Shown here piece after piece: positions 28,922 to 38,350 of a stretch of DNA of 64,000 nt (positions are counted from its first letter, which is position 1; each line of letters begins with the position of its first letter). Source of the DNA: DAIQRJ01 sp963708795 (GTDB taxonomy: Bacteria; Actinomycetota; Actinomycetes; Propionibacteriales; DAIQRJ01). The stretch covers positions 1-64,000 of the forward strand of contig CAVPUH010000005.1 in the NCBI GenBank assembly GCA_963708795.1, given 5' to 3'. The notes under the pieces are model-generated. The model did not search any database, was not told the origin of the DNA, and saw only the letters and a program-made list of their open reading frames with translations. The position numbers were made by a program, and so were the translations under genes.

Positions 28922-30596
28922 TTAAGCGCGTGCGAACTCCCTGTTGGGCTCGATCGAGCGCGTGAAGACCTGCTCCATCACGGGGTCGCCCTTTCCGTCG
29001 TCCGGCGGCAGGGCCTTGTGCAGGACGAACTTGGCGCGACGGCCGTCGAGCTCGAGCCAGGCGACCTGATTGTTGAACCAGGGCTTCTCGTGCGCGAGCC
29101 GCCACTGCACGCCCGGTTCGCGCACCCCGGCGCGCTTGGCCAGCGCCTCCACGATCTTGCCGCCGAGCCGCGTCCAGCAGGCGAGGATCACCCGCCGCTC
29201 CTTGCTGTCGAGCGGATTGCGGAAGGGCGAGCAGACTCCCTGCCAGACCGCCGACTGCATGCCCGACCCGGCCGGGAACCCGACCTCGGCCAGGTACGCG
29301 TGGTGGACATCGCCGGAAAGGACGCTGATCGTCGACGGCGCCGCGCCGCGCTCGCCCGAGCCCACCGCCTTCAGCAGCCCGGTCATGCGGAAGAACGAGT
29401 CCTGCCACGCCGGCCAGTGCTCGAGATCGAGCTCCTGGCGCAGCTTCTCGCCGAGGCGCTTGGGCCAAGGCCCCCACGCGCCGTCGCACACCTGCTCGCT
29501 CCACGCCTCCAGCCAGTGCATGGCGGGACCCATGATCAGCGGCAGCGACGTGCCGATCAGCAGGTGATCGACGTCACCGCGCGCGTGCTCCTCGATCCAC
29601 TGCCACTCGTCGTCGTCGACCATCGAGCGGTTGCCCGGCTCGAGCACCCGCCCCGCGCGGGAGTCGATCATCACCACGCGCGCCGGCCCGATGTCGCGGC
29701 AGTAGGACCAGCGCGTGCCCTCGACCTCCTCGTCGGCCTGCTTGGCGAACGCGCGCAGCTTCTCCGTCGCGTCCTCGCCCGAGCGCAGCTCCTGGTAGAG
29801 CTTGAACTCGTGCCGCTCCGACGGCGACAGGTTCCCGAGGTGCTGGTAGACGATGTAGCTCTCGAAGGCGGACACGATGCGCCGGCGCCACCACGCCTTC
29901 TGGCGCATTTCCGTGACCCATTCGATTGACGTGTTCCAGTCGTCGTGGACGTCGTGATCGTCGAAGATCATCGCGCTGGGCACGGTCGAGAGCAGCCAGC
30001 GGATGACCGGCTCGCCCCACGCCGCGATGTACAACGCCACGTAGTCGTCGAAGGATTCGACCGGATCGCCGTCGAGCCGTTCCTCGACGCGCGGGTGCAC
30101 CTCGTCGGCGTAGACCTGATCGCCGAGCATCAGCAGCGCGTGCGGCCAGGTCTCCGGCGGCTCGTGCATCATCTCCAGCGCCAGCCCGCGCAGCGCGTCG
30201 ACCTCGCGGCCCTCGGGATGCTCGTCCTTGCGCAGCGTGTGCGGCGGCTCGTGCGGCGCGGCCACGCGGCAGGAGCCGAAGACGATCCGCACCGGGTCGT
30301 TGCGGTCGTGGGTGCGCATGACGCTGGGCGGGAACGGGCTGTCGGGCTCGGGCCAGACGACCTCGCCGTCGAGGCGCACCTCGTAGGGCGTCGACGACGC
30401 CGGCCGGCAGCCCGGTGACGTGCACGAGCGCGTAGTGATGGCCCTCGACGGTGAACGTCCGCTCCGTCGCCTCCTCGACGCCCTCCGCCCGCACCGAGAC
30501 GGTGCACGGGTCCGTCGTCTGGACCCAGATGGTCGCCTCGTCAGAACCGGTGTGCCGCAACAGCGGACCAAGTTGAAGCTTCACGCGCGCCACCAT
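28922..30596 (-). CDS. PhoD-like metallophosphatase
   Basis: This is a calcineurin-like phosphoesterase of the PhoD family, about 557 residues. An N-terminal beta domain (LQLGPLLRHTGSDEATIWVQ, YALVHVTGLPAG) precedes the catalytic domain. Metal-site motifs include RIVFGSCRVA, LLMLGDQVYADEVHP, AMIFDDHDVHDDWN, LIGTSLPLIMGP and ISVLSGDVHHAYLAEVGFP. Cytoplasmic or surface location is unclear, as I see no signal peptide. There is one break near 30400. The start at 30596 leaves only 6 bp to the divergent lipoprotein start. Confidence 0.88.
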
Positions 30597-30602
30597 ACCT
30601 GC

Positions 30603-31107
30603 GTGCGCCTCGCAGCCATCCTGCTTACCGGCCTCCTGCTCGCCGGGTGCGGCTCGACCGGATCCACCGGCCAGTTCGGTGAGGTCAAGCTCGTGCTCCC
30701 GCCCACCGCCAGCGCCAACGACGTCGGCGTGTTCTTCGCTTCCAGCCGTGGTTTCGACGAGGCCGAAGGGGTCACGCTGGAGCCGGTGCGGGACGCCGAG
30801 ACGGCCGATTTCCGCATCACCGACAAGCCGCCGGAGGGCTGTGTCGCGGTCCTCGCGATCGTCCAGCCGGACAAGCTGGTGCTCTGCGCGGACAAGTTCA
30901 CGCTGTCAGACGAGCGAGACAAGGTGCGCGCGGTCGCGGCCGCGCTCGAGCGCGGCTACACGCAGGCGCAGCTGGAGCCCGACGAGGCCGCCGCAGGTGA
31001 TGGGGATCGACGCGACGCAGGTCGAGAACGCCGCGCCGTCGTGGACGGCGGGCGCGAAGCGCTTCGGTGAACTCAAGCCCGGCCCGGGCCGCGATCCGCT
31101 CTACTGA
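30603..31107 (+). CDS. Lipoprotein resembling NMT1/THI5 substrate-binding proteins
   Basis: A GTG at 30603 begins a lipoprotein signal (MRLAAILLTGLLLAGCGSTG; lipobox LAGC). The mature part, KLVLPPTASANDVGVFFASS, RGFDEAEGVTLEPVRDAETA, resembles the opening of NMT1/THI5 periplasmic binding proteins. The later AVAAALERGYTQAQLEPDEA and QVMGIDATQVENAAPSWTAG resemble their C-terminal helices. At about 168 residues it is roughly half the usual length, so the middle seems absent and ligand binding is doubtful. One break lies near 30995. The C-terminus (GRDPLY) overlaps the convergent gene by 7 bp. Confidence 0.7.
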
Positions 31108-31469
31108 GCGCGGATGCGCCGGAACTCCTGGCGCACGGACTCCGGCCGGCCCCACATCTGCGTGACCTCGACGCGGCCGGCGCGCACCTCGCGCAGCGCC
31201 AGCTCACCGTCGATCCCGGCGTTGTCGAGCAGGCGCAGCGTCCCGCGGACGACCTCGGCCGCCGACGCGTGCCCGAAGTGGTGGGCGACGAGCAGATGGA
31301 AGTGCCAGTCGTGGTGCGAATACGGCTGCGCGTTGCAGGTGACGAGCAGCGTGGCGGCATCGACGTAGCGGTCCTCCTGGACGCGCAGGTCGAGCTCGAG
31401 GTCGGTCCAGTCCGACGGCAGCGCGTCGAGGAGCTCCTGGAATTCGTCGGCGAGCGGCATGATCTGCAA
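31101..31469 (-). CDS. Conserved hypothetical protein, 122 residues
   Basis: This intact soluble protein begins MQIMPLADEFQELLDALPSD. TDLELDLRVQEDRYVDAATL, TCNAQPYSHHDWHFHLLVAH and HFGHASAAEVVRGTLRLLDN follow. The histidine-rich central part (SHHDWHFHLLVAHHFGH) could bind metal, but I know no family with this pattern. It has no signal peptide and is a single-gene unit facing the lipoprotein gene. Confidence 0.6.
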   Translation of the reverse strand: MQIMPLADEFQELLDALPSDWTDLELDLRVQEDRYVDAATLLVTCNAQPYSHHDWHFHLLVAHHFGHASAAEVVRGTLRLLDNAGIDGELALREVRAGRVEVTQMWGRPESVRQEFRRIRAQ

Positions 31470-31480
31470 CGAGAGTACAC

Positions 31481-31666
31481 ATGCCCGGTGACGCCCTCCC
31501 CCTCGACCTCGAAGGACTGATCGCCCTCCTGGAGCGCCTTGACGGCGCCGAGGAGGCCGAGGTCGTGCGCTCCGCGCTGGCCGCGGGGATCTCGCGCGAC
31601 CGCGTGATGGACGAGCTCGAGCGCGAGGTGCGGCGCCGTCTGGCCCGTCTCGAAGAACCGCGCTAA
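31481..31666 (+). CDS. Small helical protein, 61 residues
   Basis: This intact short ORF (MPGDALPLDLEGLIALLERL, then DGAEEAEVVRSALAAGISRD) is acidic and amphipathic and ends MDELEREVRRRLARLEEPR. It lies 11 bp from the divergent neighbour and 10 bp before the YgfZ-like gene, so it is likely co-transcribed with the latter. Function is unknown. Its codon bias matches the neighbours. Confidence 0.55.
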   Translation: MPGDALPLDLEGLIALLERLDGAEEAEVVRSALAAGISRDRVMDELEREVRRRLARLEEPR

Positions 31667-31676
31667 CGTTTCGTCA

Positions 31677-32556
31677 GTGACCACGTTCGTCGTCGACCGC
31701 TCCGAGCGGGGCAAGCTCGCCCTCACCGGCGCCGAGGCCAAGGACTTCCTCCAGGGCCAGGTGACCAACGACATCCTCGGCCTCGAGCCCGGCCACGGCT
31801 GCTACGCCGCCTTCCTCACCCACAAGGGCAAGATGCTCGGCGACATGCGCGTCTTCGACCTCGGGGACGAGCTGCTGCTCGACTGCGAGCGGGTGTCGCT
31901 GCAGGAGCTGTTCAACATGATCCGGCGCTACAAGCTCGGGCGCGAGGTCGAGCTGCACAAGCGCACGCTCGAGTTCGCCGAGCTGTCGGTGATCGGGCCC
32001 GACGCCCCGAAGCTCGCCGGCGAGCGCGAGCACGACAACGCGCGCGTGGAGCTCGGCGGGCGGCCGGCGATCGCCGTGACCACCGACGTCGGCACCGACA
32101 TCTTCTGCGCCGCGGAGGACAAGGAGGCGGTGCGCGCGGCGCTGCCCTTCCCCGACGGCGACGAGGCGGCGGCCGAGATCGTGCGCGTCGAGCACGGGCG
32201 CCCGCGCTTCGGGATCGACCTCGACGAGACCGTGATCCCCCAGGAGGCGGGCCTCAACGAGCGCGCCGTGTCGTTCACCAAGGGCTGTTACGTGGGCCAG
32301 GAGACGGTCGCGCGGCTGCACTACCGCGGCAAGCCGAACCGGCGCCTGCTCGGCCTGCGGCTGAGCGAGCCCGGCGCCGCCCGGCACCGAGCTGCACCTG
32401 GGCGAGAAGGTCGTCGGCAAGCTCGGCTCGGTGGTCGTCTCCCCCGACCACGGGCCGATCGCGCTGGCGCTCGTCCGGCGCGAGGCGAACCCCGGTGACA
32501 CGGTCGACGCCGACGGCGCCACCGGGCTCATCGTGGACATCCCCTTCGCGCGCTAG
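31677..32556 (+). CDS. YgfZ/GcvT-like folate-binding protein
   Basis: This is a YgfZ-type protein (aminomethyltransferase fold), linked in other bacteria to folate-dependent repair or assembly of iron-sulfur clusters. GKLALTGAEAKDFLQGQVTN and CYAAFLTHKGKMLGDMRVFD are N-terminal marks. The diagnostic K-G-C-Y-x-G-Q-E motif is present in FTKGCYVGQETVARLHYRGK. The C-terminal beta barrel reads LGEKVVGKLGSVVVSPDHGP and IALALVRREANPGDTVDADG. The only break is near 32385. A GTG at 31677 starts it. Confidence 0.9.
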
Positions 32557-32598
32557 ATTTCGCTCGCAGCGTCCCATCCCCGATGAAGGGAGCAGCCC

Positions 32599-33086
32599 AT
32601 GGCCGCTCACGTGATCGTGCTCGCCAATCGCACCGCCTCGGCGCCGGAGCTGATCGAGGCGCTGGTCCACCGGAGCGAACGTGGGCCGATTCACGCGACG
32701 CTGGTGATGCCGGCCGCGGGGCCGGGCGAGAGCGCGCGCGCCGAGTGCCGAGCGCGCATGGAGACGGCGCTGGAGGCCTGGCGCGCCGCGGGGATCGAGC
32801 CGTGCGAGGGCGTCGTCGGCGACCCGATCCCGCAGGAGGCGCTCTCGCGAGGTGTGGGACCCGATGCGCCACGACGAGGTGATCGTCTCCACGCTGCCGG
32901 GCCAGAGCTCGAAGTGGATTCGCTCCGACCTCCCGCACGCCGTCGCGCGCTACACGGGCGTGTCCGTGCTGCACGTCGTCGCGCAGGACCCGGACGTCCA
33001 CCCGGAGACCTCGCCCGCGCCCGTCCACGAGCGAGCACCGCTCGGGCCCGCTCTCGGTGCTCGCGTGGGGCGGCCGGCCCGTCTAG
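32599..33086 (+). CDS. Small alpha/beta protein, UspA-like
   Basis: This protein of about 160 residues begins MAAHVIVLANRTASAPELIE. HATLVMPAAGPGESARAECR and RHDEVIVSTLPGQSSKWIRS follow, ending in LPHAVARYTGVSVLHVVAQD. The alternating hydrophobic strands and the STLPGQSSKW segment recall universal-stress-type domains, but the match is weak. Breaks near 32850 and 33032 split it; after repair it ends LSVLAWGGRPV with TAG at 33084-33086. The stop overlaps that of the convergent gene. Confidence 0.6.
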
Positions 33087-33897
33087 CCTGACCTTCCGCC
33101 AGACGTACTTCGTCTGGTCGTCGTGTCGAAGTGCAGGAGCTTGCGGCTCTCGTCGTTGAGCGGGATGCGCTCGTAGCCGGTGATCGTGAACTCGACGTGG
33201 AAGTCCGCGTGCTCTTCGACGCAGTCGAAGTGACATCCGGCCGCCGAGCGGCGCGAACGTCTGTCGGGTCCATGTAGTAGACGAAGCGCTGCGTGAAGTT
33301 GCCCGTGCCCGTCTCTAGTCGCGCACCAGCCGGCGGACCTGCTTGCCGTCGTGGGTGACCACGCCGTCGTCGCGCACGTCGCCCGCGGCGAGCTGCGTCG
33401 CGCAGCTCGGTCGGCGGGGTCGCCGCCGGCGAGGCCCGGCCCGACGCGTCGGGCAGCCTTGACGCCGGTGTAGATCGTCGACCGTCGCGTCGCGCTCGTC
33501 GTACGTGGCGCACGCGGTCGCTGAGGCGACTGATCTGCTCGTACGGCGTGCCGCGGCGCGCGCGCCGGTCGGTGAGCTGCGTCGTCGCGCCAGCGCTCCG
33601 GGCTCGGCGGCGTACCACTGCTCGGTCTTCGGCATCACGACCGCGCGGTCCACGCTCGGGCGACTTGAACTCGATCGATCATGTGCACGATCTCGTCGCC
33701 GGGGGCGAGCGCCTGGCGGGCCTCGGCGATCGCGTCGATCCCGTCGCCCGCGCGGGAGCGCGACCACGCCGACGGCCGCCAGGCCGGTGGCGGCGGGAAC
33801 GCGCGATCAGCAGCCGCCGGCGCGTGCGCCGGGGTGGTCGGTCCGCCGCCCGGTGCAGGTCGCGGCCGAAGTCGTCCATGAAGGCGTCGAGGTTCAT
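33083..33897 (-). CDS. Putative membrane-anchored partner of ECF sigma factor
   Basis: The start (MNLDAFMDDFGRDLHRAADR) overlaps the sigma-factor stop as ATGA, the usual position of an anti-sigma gene. A basic PPRRTRRRLLIAR segment and a hydrophobic stretch follow, suggesting one membrane span. The outer part includes IAEARQALAPGDEIVHMI, VVMPKTEQWYAAEP, VVTHDGKQVRRLVRD, FTQRFVYYMDPT, HVEFTITGYERIPLNDESRK and LLHFDT. These resemble the outer domain of actinobacterial sigma partners that lack a zinc anti-sigma motif. Eight or more breaks make the exact frame and stop (33083 or 33316) uncertain. The anti-sigma role is inferred from position only. Confidence 0.5.
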
Positions 33898-34413
33898 GTG
33901 GCCACCGAGCGCGGGTCGAGAAGGTCAGCGAGAGCGGCGAGCCCGCGTGAGACGCGGGCGCGGGCCGCCGGTTCGGAGATGCGCAGCGAGCGTGCGACCT
34001 CCGCGTACGGGAGCTCGTCGACGACCCGCAGCTGGATCGCGTCGCGGACGTTCTCGGAGAGGCTGCGCGAGCGCTTCGCCGAGCTCGCGGCGCACGTCCT
34101 CCAGGCCGGCGCGCTGCTCGATCTCGGCGATCAGCGCGTCGCTGGCGGGCGGGCGCTCGAGGCCGAGCTTGGCCATCGCCCGCTGCTCCGCCTTGCCGCG
34201 CCGGTAGTAGAGCGCGAGCTGGCGCTTGGCGATCGTGTACAGCCAGGCCGCCGCCTCGGCCTCGGTCGTGCCGCGGTAGCGGCGGCGGGAGGCCACGGCC
34301 TGCGCGAACGTCTCCGCCCACAGGTCCAGCGCAACCTCGGTGTCGGCCGTTCGGCGCACCAGGAACACGAGCAACGCGTCTCGGTGGCGGGCGTATAGAG
34401 CGTCGACATCCAT
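33894..34413 (-). CDS. ECF-family RNA polymerase sigma factor
   Basis: This is a sigma factor of about 173 residues. Region 2 has MDVDALYARHRDALLVFLVR, TEVALDLWAETFAQAVASRR and AAAWLYTIAKRQLALYYRRG. Region 4, after removal of one base near 34063, reads NVRDAIQLRVVDELPYAEVA, RSLRISEPAARARVSRGLAA. The ATG at 34413 is preferred because residues before it are not conserved-looking. The gene is coupled by ATGA to the putative membrane partner. Confidence 0.88.
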
Positions 34414-34547
34414 CGCGCCATCAGTTGCACCAGGGGCCACGAGTGTGACACGGCGGGAATCCCACGCCGATGGTGCGGCTGACGCACCTCTGTCGACGGG
34501 AGCTACCTGGGCTTTTGAGGTTGCCCTCCGGTGGGCATCTTGTGGGT

Positions 34548-34898
34548 GTGCCCCAAACCGTTCTCATCGTCGACGACCACGCCGGGTTCCGTGGCGCCGC
34601 TCGCGCGCTGCTGGAAGCCGACGGCTTCGAGGTGGTCGGCGAGAGCGCCACGGGCGGCGAAGGCCTGGCGGCCGCGGAGCTGCTGCGGCCCGACCTCGTC
34701 CTTCTCGACCTCGGCCTGCCCGACATCGACGGCATCGAGGTCACCCGCCGCATCCGCGCCTGGGGTGGCCCCTGTGTGGTGTTGACCTCCTCGCGCGACG
34801 CGAGCGACTACCCGCCGCACTTCGATCACTGCGGCGCCCGCGGGTTCATCCCCAAGGCCGAGCTCTCAGGCACGGCGCTGGCGGCGCTGGCGGCCTAG
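34548..34898 (+). CDS. Single-domain response regulator (receiver only)
   Basis: This intact receiver domain of about 116 residues has the acidic pair in VLIVDDHAGFRGAARALLEA and the phospho-acceptor Asp in PDLVLLDLGLPDIDGIEVTR. The conserved Thr/Ser lies in CVVLTSSRD and the Lys in GARGFIPKAELSG. No output domain follows. The GTG at 34548 (VPQTVLIVDDH) is the likely start. A longer in-frame extension to 34470 exists but is not receiver-like. No kinase gene is adjacent. Its 3' end overlaps the convergent nuclease gene. Confidence 0.9.
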   Translation: MPQTVLIVDDHAGFRGAARALLEADGFEVVGESATGGEGLAAAELLRPDLVLLDLGLPDIDGIEVTRRIRAWGGPCVVLTSSRDASDYPPHFDHCGARGFIPKAELSGTALAALAA

Positions 34899-36561
34899 CC
34901 GCTGCAGGAACGCCTCGTGCGCCGGCTCCCCGGTGCGCGGCCCCAGCTCCAGCGACGGCGGCGAGTTCGCGGCCATCCACGCCCCCACCAGCCGCGCCTC
35001 GGCGACGGCGTCGGCCGGGAGCCACCCGCCGAGCTTGCCCGGCGCCGGCGCGTAGCCGAACGCCCGCTTCGACCGCGGCGCCAGCGGCGACCCGTCGACC
35101 GCGCCCCAGTCGACGACCCGGCCGCCGGCGATCCAGATCGCGTCGAAGCGCCCCGCGGCCTCCGGGTGCGGCGCGAGCACCAGCCGCGCGCCCGTGTGGA
35201 TCGCCCGCAGCACCGGGCCGAGCCGGTTCGAGCAGGCCCTCGATCCGCTCGCGCCGCCGCTGCAGCCACGCGGCGCGCTCGTAGTTCTGCGCCGCGCGAC
35301 GCCTCGGCGATCTGCTCGTCGACGCGGGCGAGCAGCGCGGCGCCGCCGTCGCGGCCGACGAACAGCCGCAGCGCCTGGTCCAGCCGCTCGCGGTAGACGT
35401 TCGGGTCGAGGTCGTGCAGGCAGGGCGAGAGGCAGCGGCCCATCTGGCCGTAGGCCGACGGATGCTGCGCGCCGCGGCAGCGTCCGCCCGCAGTGGCGCA
35501 GCCCGAACAGCGAGTTGAGCTGCTCGACCAGCTCCGCCGCCGCGGCGCGGCCGCGCACCGGCCCGACGCAGACGGCGTGGCCCGCCGCGGGCTCGAGCGC
35601 GACCTCGAGGATCGGGAACGGGATGTCCAGCCGGCAGCGGATGTAGACGTAGCCGTCCGGGTCGCGCTTGCCGCGGGTGTTGCCCGGTGGCTTGAGCGCC
35701 TTGATCAGCCGGTCCTCGAGCAGCAGCGCGCCGAGCTCTGACTCCGTGACCTGGTGGTCGACGTGCTCGGCCTCGGCCGTCCACGCGGCGCCGGTGGTGA
35801 AGTGCGCGCGGGCGCGGGTGCGCAGGTCGATCGACTTGCCGACGTAGAGCGGCTTGCCGTCGGCGTCGCGGAAGACGTAGACGCCCGGCTCGTGCGGGAG
35901 CGCGGCGAGGTGCGGGCGCTCGCCGCGCGGGCGCCGCGGGACGGTCGCCGGGCGCGCGCCGGACCTTGCGCGCGCCGAGCAGCGTGATCGCGTCGCCGAT
36001 CGTCGGCGCGTTCGCCGCCAGGCGGCCGAACAGCGCGCAGAACACCCGCGCGCACGTGCGAGCGTCCGGCAGCGCGCGGTGCACCTCGTCGACCTCGATG
36101 CCGAGCGCGCCGGCCAGCGTCGCCAGCCCGCGCCGGGGCTGCAGCGGCAGGAACCGCCGCGCGACCTGGACGGTGCAGATGACCGGCGGGTCGGGCCACT
36201 CGAGCGCCGCGCGCGCGAAGGCCTGGCGCAGCACGCGCACGTCGAAGCGCGCGTTGTGGGCGACGAGCACGCGGCCGCGCAGCTGCGCGGCCAGCCGCGG
36301 CAGCACGTCCTCGGGGTCGGGCGCCTTGTCGACCATCTCCTGCGAGATGCCGGTGAAGCGCTGGATGTAGCGCCCGAGCGGCTGCGCGACGCCGACCAGC
36401 GAGCCCCACTCCTCGTGCAGCTCGCCGCCGCCGACGAGCACCGCGCCGACCTCGGTCAGCTCGCAGCGCTCGCCGCCGAGACCGTTGGTCTCGGTGTCGA
36501 CGGCGATGAACTCCGCGGTGGCCAGGGGCAGCTCGAGCATGGACTCCAGAGCATCCGCCAC
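34866..36561 (-). CDS. DEDD exonuclease fused to GIY-YIG (UvrC-like) domain
   Basis: This is a fusion nuclease probably acting in DNA repair. The N-terminal DnaQ-type 3'-5' exonuclease has EFIAVDTETNGLGGERCELT, LVAHNARFDVRVLRQAF and HRALPDARTCARVF, giving the DEDDh residues. It is followed by a GIY-YIG endonuclease domain (EPGVYVFRDADGKPLYVGKS, IDLRTRARAHFT) and a UvrC-like middle region. The C-terminal domain contains VLAPHPEAAGRFDAIWIAGG. Reconstructed length is about 565 residues. The start is a GTG at 36561. Breaks occur near 35955, 35835, 35480, 35300 and 35230. The C-terminus overlaps the response-regulator gene by 33 bp, perhaps because a stop was lost. Confidence 0.87.
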
Positions 36562-36616
36562 GGGTCGGACGGTGCAATGGCGCTTGCATCCTCCGCGGCC
36601 GGTAACGTCCCGTCTC

Positions 36617-37036
36617 TTGCGCCGCTACGCCGTGATCGCGTTGGGCCTCGTCGCCGTCGCCGGCTGCGGCGGCTCGTCGGAGCCGCGCAAGAACATCCCG
36701 CGGCCCGCGCCGCCGATCACGCTGACCGCCGCCGTCCAGGACGACGTGGTGCGCGTCTCGCCCGCCGCCGTCGGCGCCGGGCAGGTCGTGCTCGTGGTCT
36801 CCAACCAGTCGGGCAAGCCGCAGAAGGTGACGTTCGAGACCGACGAGCTCGGCGGCACCCGCGCCGGCACCACGGCGTCGAGCCCGGTCATCCCCGACGG
36901 CAGCACCGGGCGCCTGAAGATCGTCGTCCGCAAGGGCAACTACTCGGTGCACGTCGCCGACGACTCGATCCGCGCCGCGCGGATCAAGGTCGGCCCGCCG
37001 CGCAAGTCCGGCCAGGACGATCTGCTGCTGCCCTGA
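36617..37036 (+). CDS. Small lipoprotein, beta-rich
   Basis: A TTG at 36617 starts LRRYAVIALGLVAVAGCGGS, a lipoprotein signal with lipobox VAGC. The mature domain (about 120 residues: ITLTAAVQDDVVRVSPAAVG, QVVLVVSNQSGKPQKVTFET, GRLKIVVRKGNYSVHVADDS) looks like a cupredoxin-type or Ig-like sandwich, but no copper ligands are obvious. It is intact and lies 20 bp before murL, with the same strand and possibly the same transcript. Confidence 0.72.
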   Translation: MRRYAVIALGLVAVAGCGGSSEPRKNIPRPAPPITLTAAVQDDVVRVSPAAVGAGQVVLVVSNQSGKPQKVTFETDELGGTRAGTTASSPVIPDGSTGRLKIVVRKGNYSVHVADDSIRAARIKVGPPRKSGQDDLLLP

Positions 37037-37056
37037 TCTAGCCTCTCGGCGGCCTG

Positions 37057-38350
37057 ATGTTCGAGCCCGCCAAGTACTCCACCTTCCGCTTCACCGAGCG
37101 ATCGCTCTCCGGCCGAGAGGTCCGCCTCGGCTACGCGCTCGACGACGAGCACCACTTCGTCGAGGAGCTCACGCTGCCCGTCGACGCGCCGCGCGGACGT
37201 CGAAGGGCTGCTCGATCTCCTGCACTGGGTCGCGGGCGTGAGCTACTACAAGACGGCCGCGCCGCCCGAGATCGCGCTACGAGACCGGCGTCCCCGGTCC
37301 CGCCACCGCCGCGTACCTCGAGGCGTTGTACTCCGAGGGCCTGGGCGAGTTCGCGGTCGTCAACCAGATCGACCTGCCGCGGCCGCGCTTCGCCAGCGCA
37401 GCCGCGGGAAGCGCACGCGCGGCCGAAGACCTCGCGCGTGCTCGTTCCCGTCGGCGGCGGCAAGGACTCGATCGTCGCGCTGGAGATCGTCCGCCGCTCC
37501 GGGCTGGACTTCTCGCTGTTCACCGTCCGCGACCAGCCGCCGATGGCGCGCACCGCGGAGGTCGCGCGGCGTGCCGCGCCTGCTCGTCGACCGCCGGCTG
37601 CCGCTGGAGCAGCTGCGCTCGCTCGACGGCGCGCTCAACGGCCACATCCCGATCACGGCGATCATCTCGTGCATCGCGCTGCTGACGGCGGCGCTGAACG
37701 GCTTCGACGCGGTGGCGCTGGCCAACGAGCGCTCGGCCTCGCAGGGCAACGTCAGCTACGACGGCATCGAGGTCAACCACCAGTTCTCCAAGAGCGCGCG
37801 CGCCGAGGCGCTGCTGCGCGCGCGCGGCGGCCGAGGCGACCGGCGCGGTCGACATCTTCTCGATCCTGCGCCCGGCCTCGGAGCTCTCGATCGCCCGCCG
37901 CTTCGCCACGCTACACCGACTACCACCGCGCGTTCACGAGCTGCAACCGCGTCTTCCGGCTGGACCCCGAACTGCGCTTTCAGTCCTGGTGCGCGGACTG
38001 CGACAAGTGCCGCTTCGTCTTCCTCGTGCTGGCGCCGTTCATGGAGCCCGCGGCGATGGAGGCGATCTTCGGCAAGGCGATGCTCGACGACCCGGAGCAG
38101 TTCCCCGGCTTCGCGCTGCTGACCGCGACCGGCGGCCACAAGCCGTTCGAGTGCGTGGGCGAGGAGGAGGAGTCGGCGGCGGCGATCACGCTGCTCGCGC
38201 AGGACCCGCGCTGGCGCGATCGCGAGGTGGTCCGGCGGCTGGTCGAGCAGGTCCCGGCCACGTCACCCGGCGCCGCGCTTCGCGCTCAGCGACGAGCACG
38301 CCGTGCCGGACGAGCTGATCGACGACGTGCATGCGCTTCTCGGCGCTTGA
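37057..38350 (+). CDS. murL: UDP-MurNAc-L-Ala-L-Glu epimerase
   Basis: MurL turns the terminal L-Glu of UDP-MurNAc-L-Ala-L-Glu into D-Glu. It replaces the glutamate racemase route. Its fold is ATP-pyrophosphatase-like: RVLVPVGGGKDSIVALEIVR is the PP-loop-type motif. VALANERSASQGNVSYDGIE, VNHQFSKSARAEALL and the cysteine-containing FQSWCADCDKCRFVFLVLAP are characteristic. The N-terminus MFEPAKYSTFRFTERSLSGR and C-terminus RFALSDEHAVPDELIDDVHA match the family as I know it. It overlaps murD2 by 20 bp. Breaks are single extra bases near 37191, 37279, 37430, 37567, 37822, 37911 and 38263. Confidence 0.93.
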
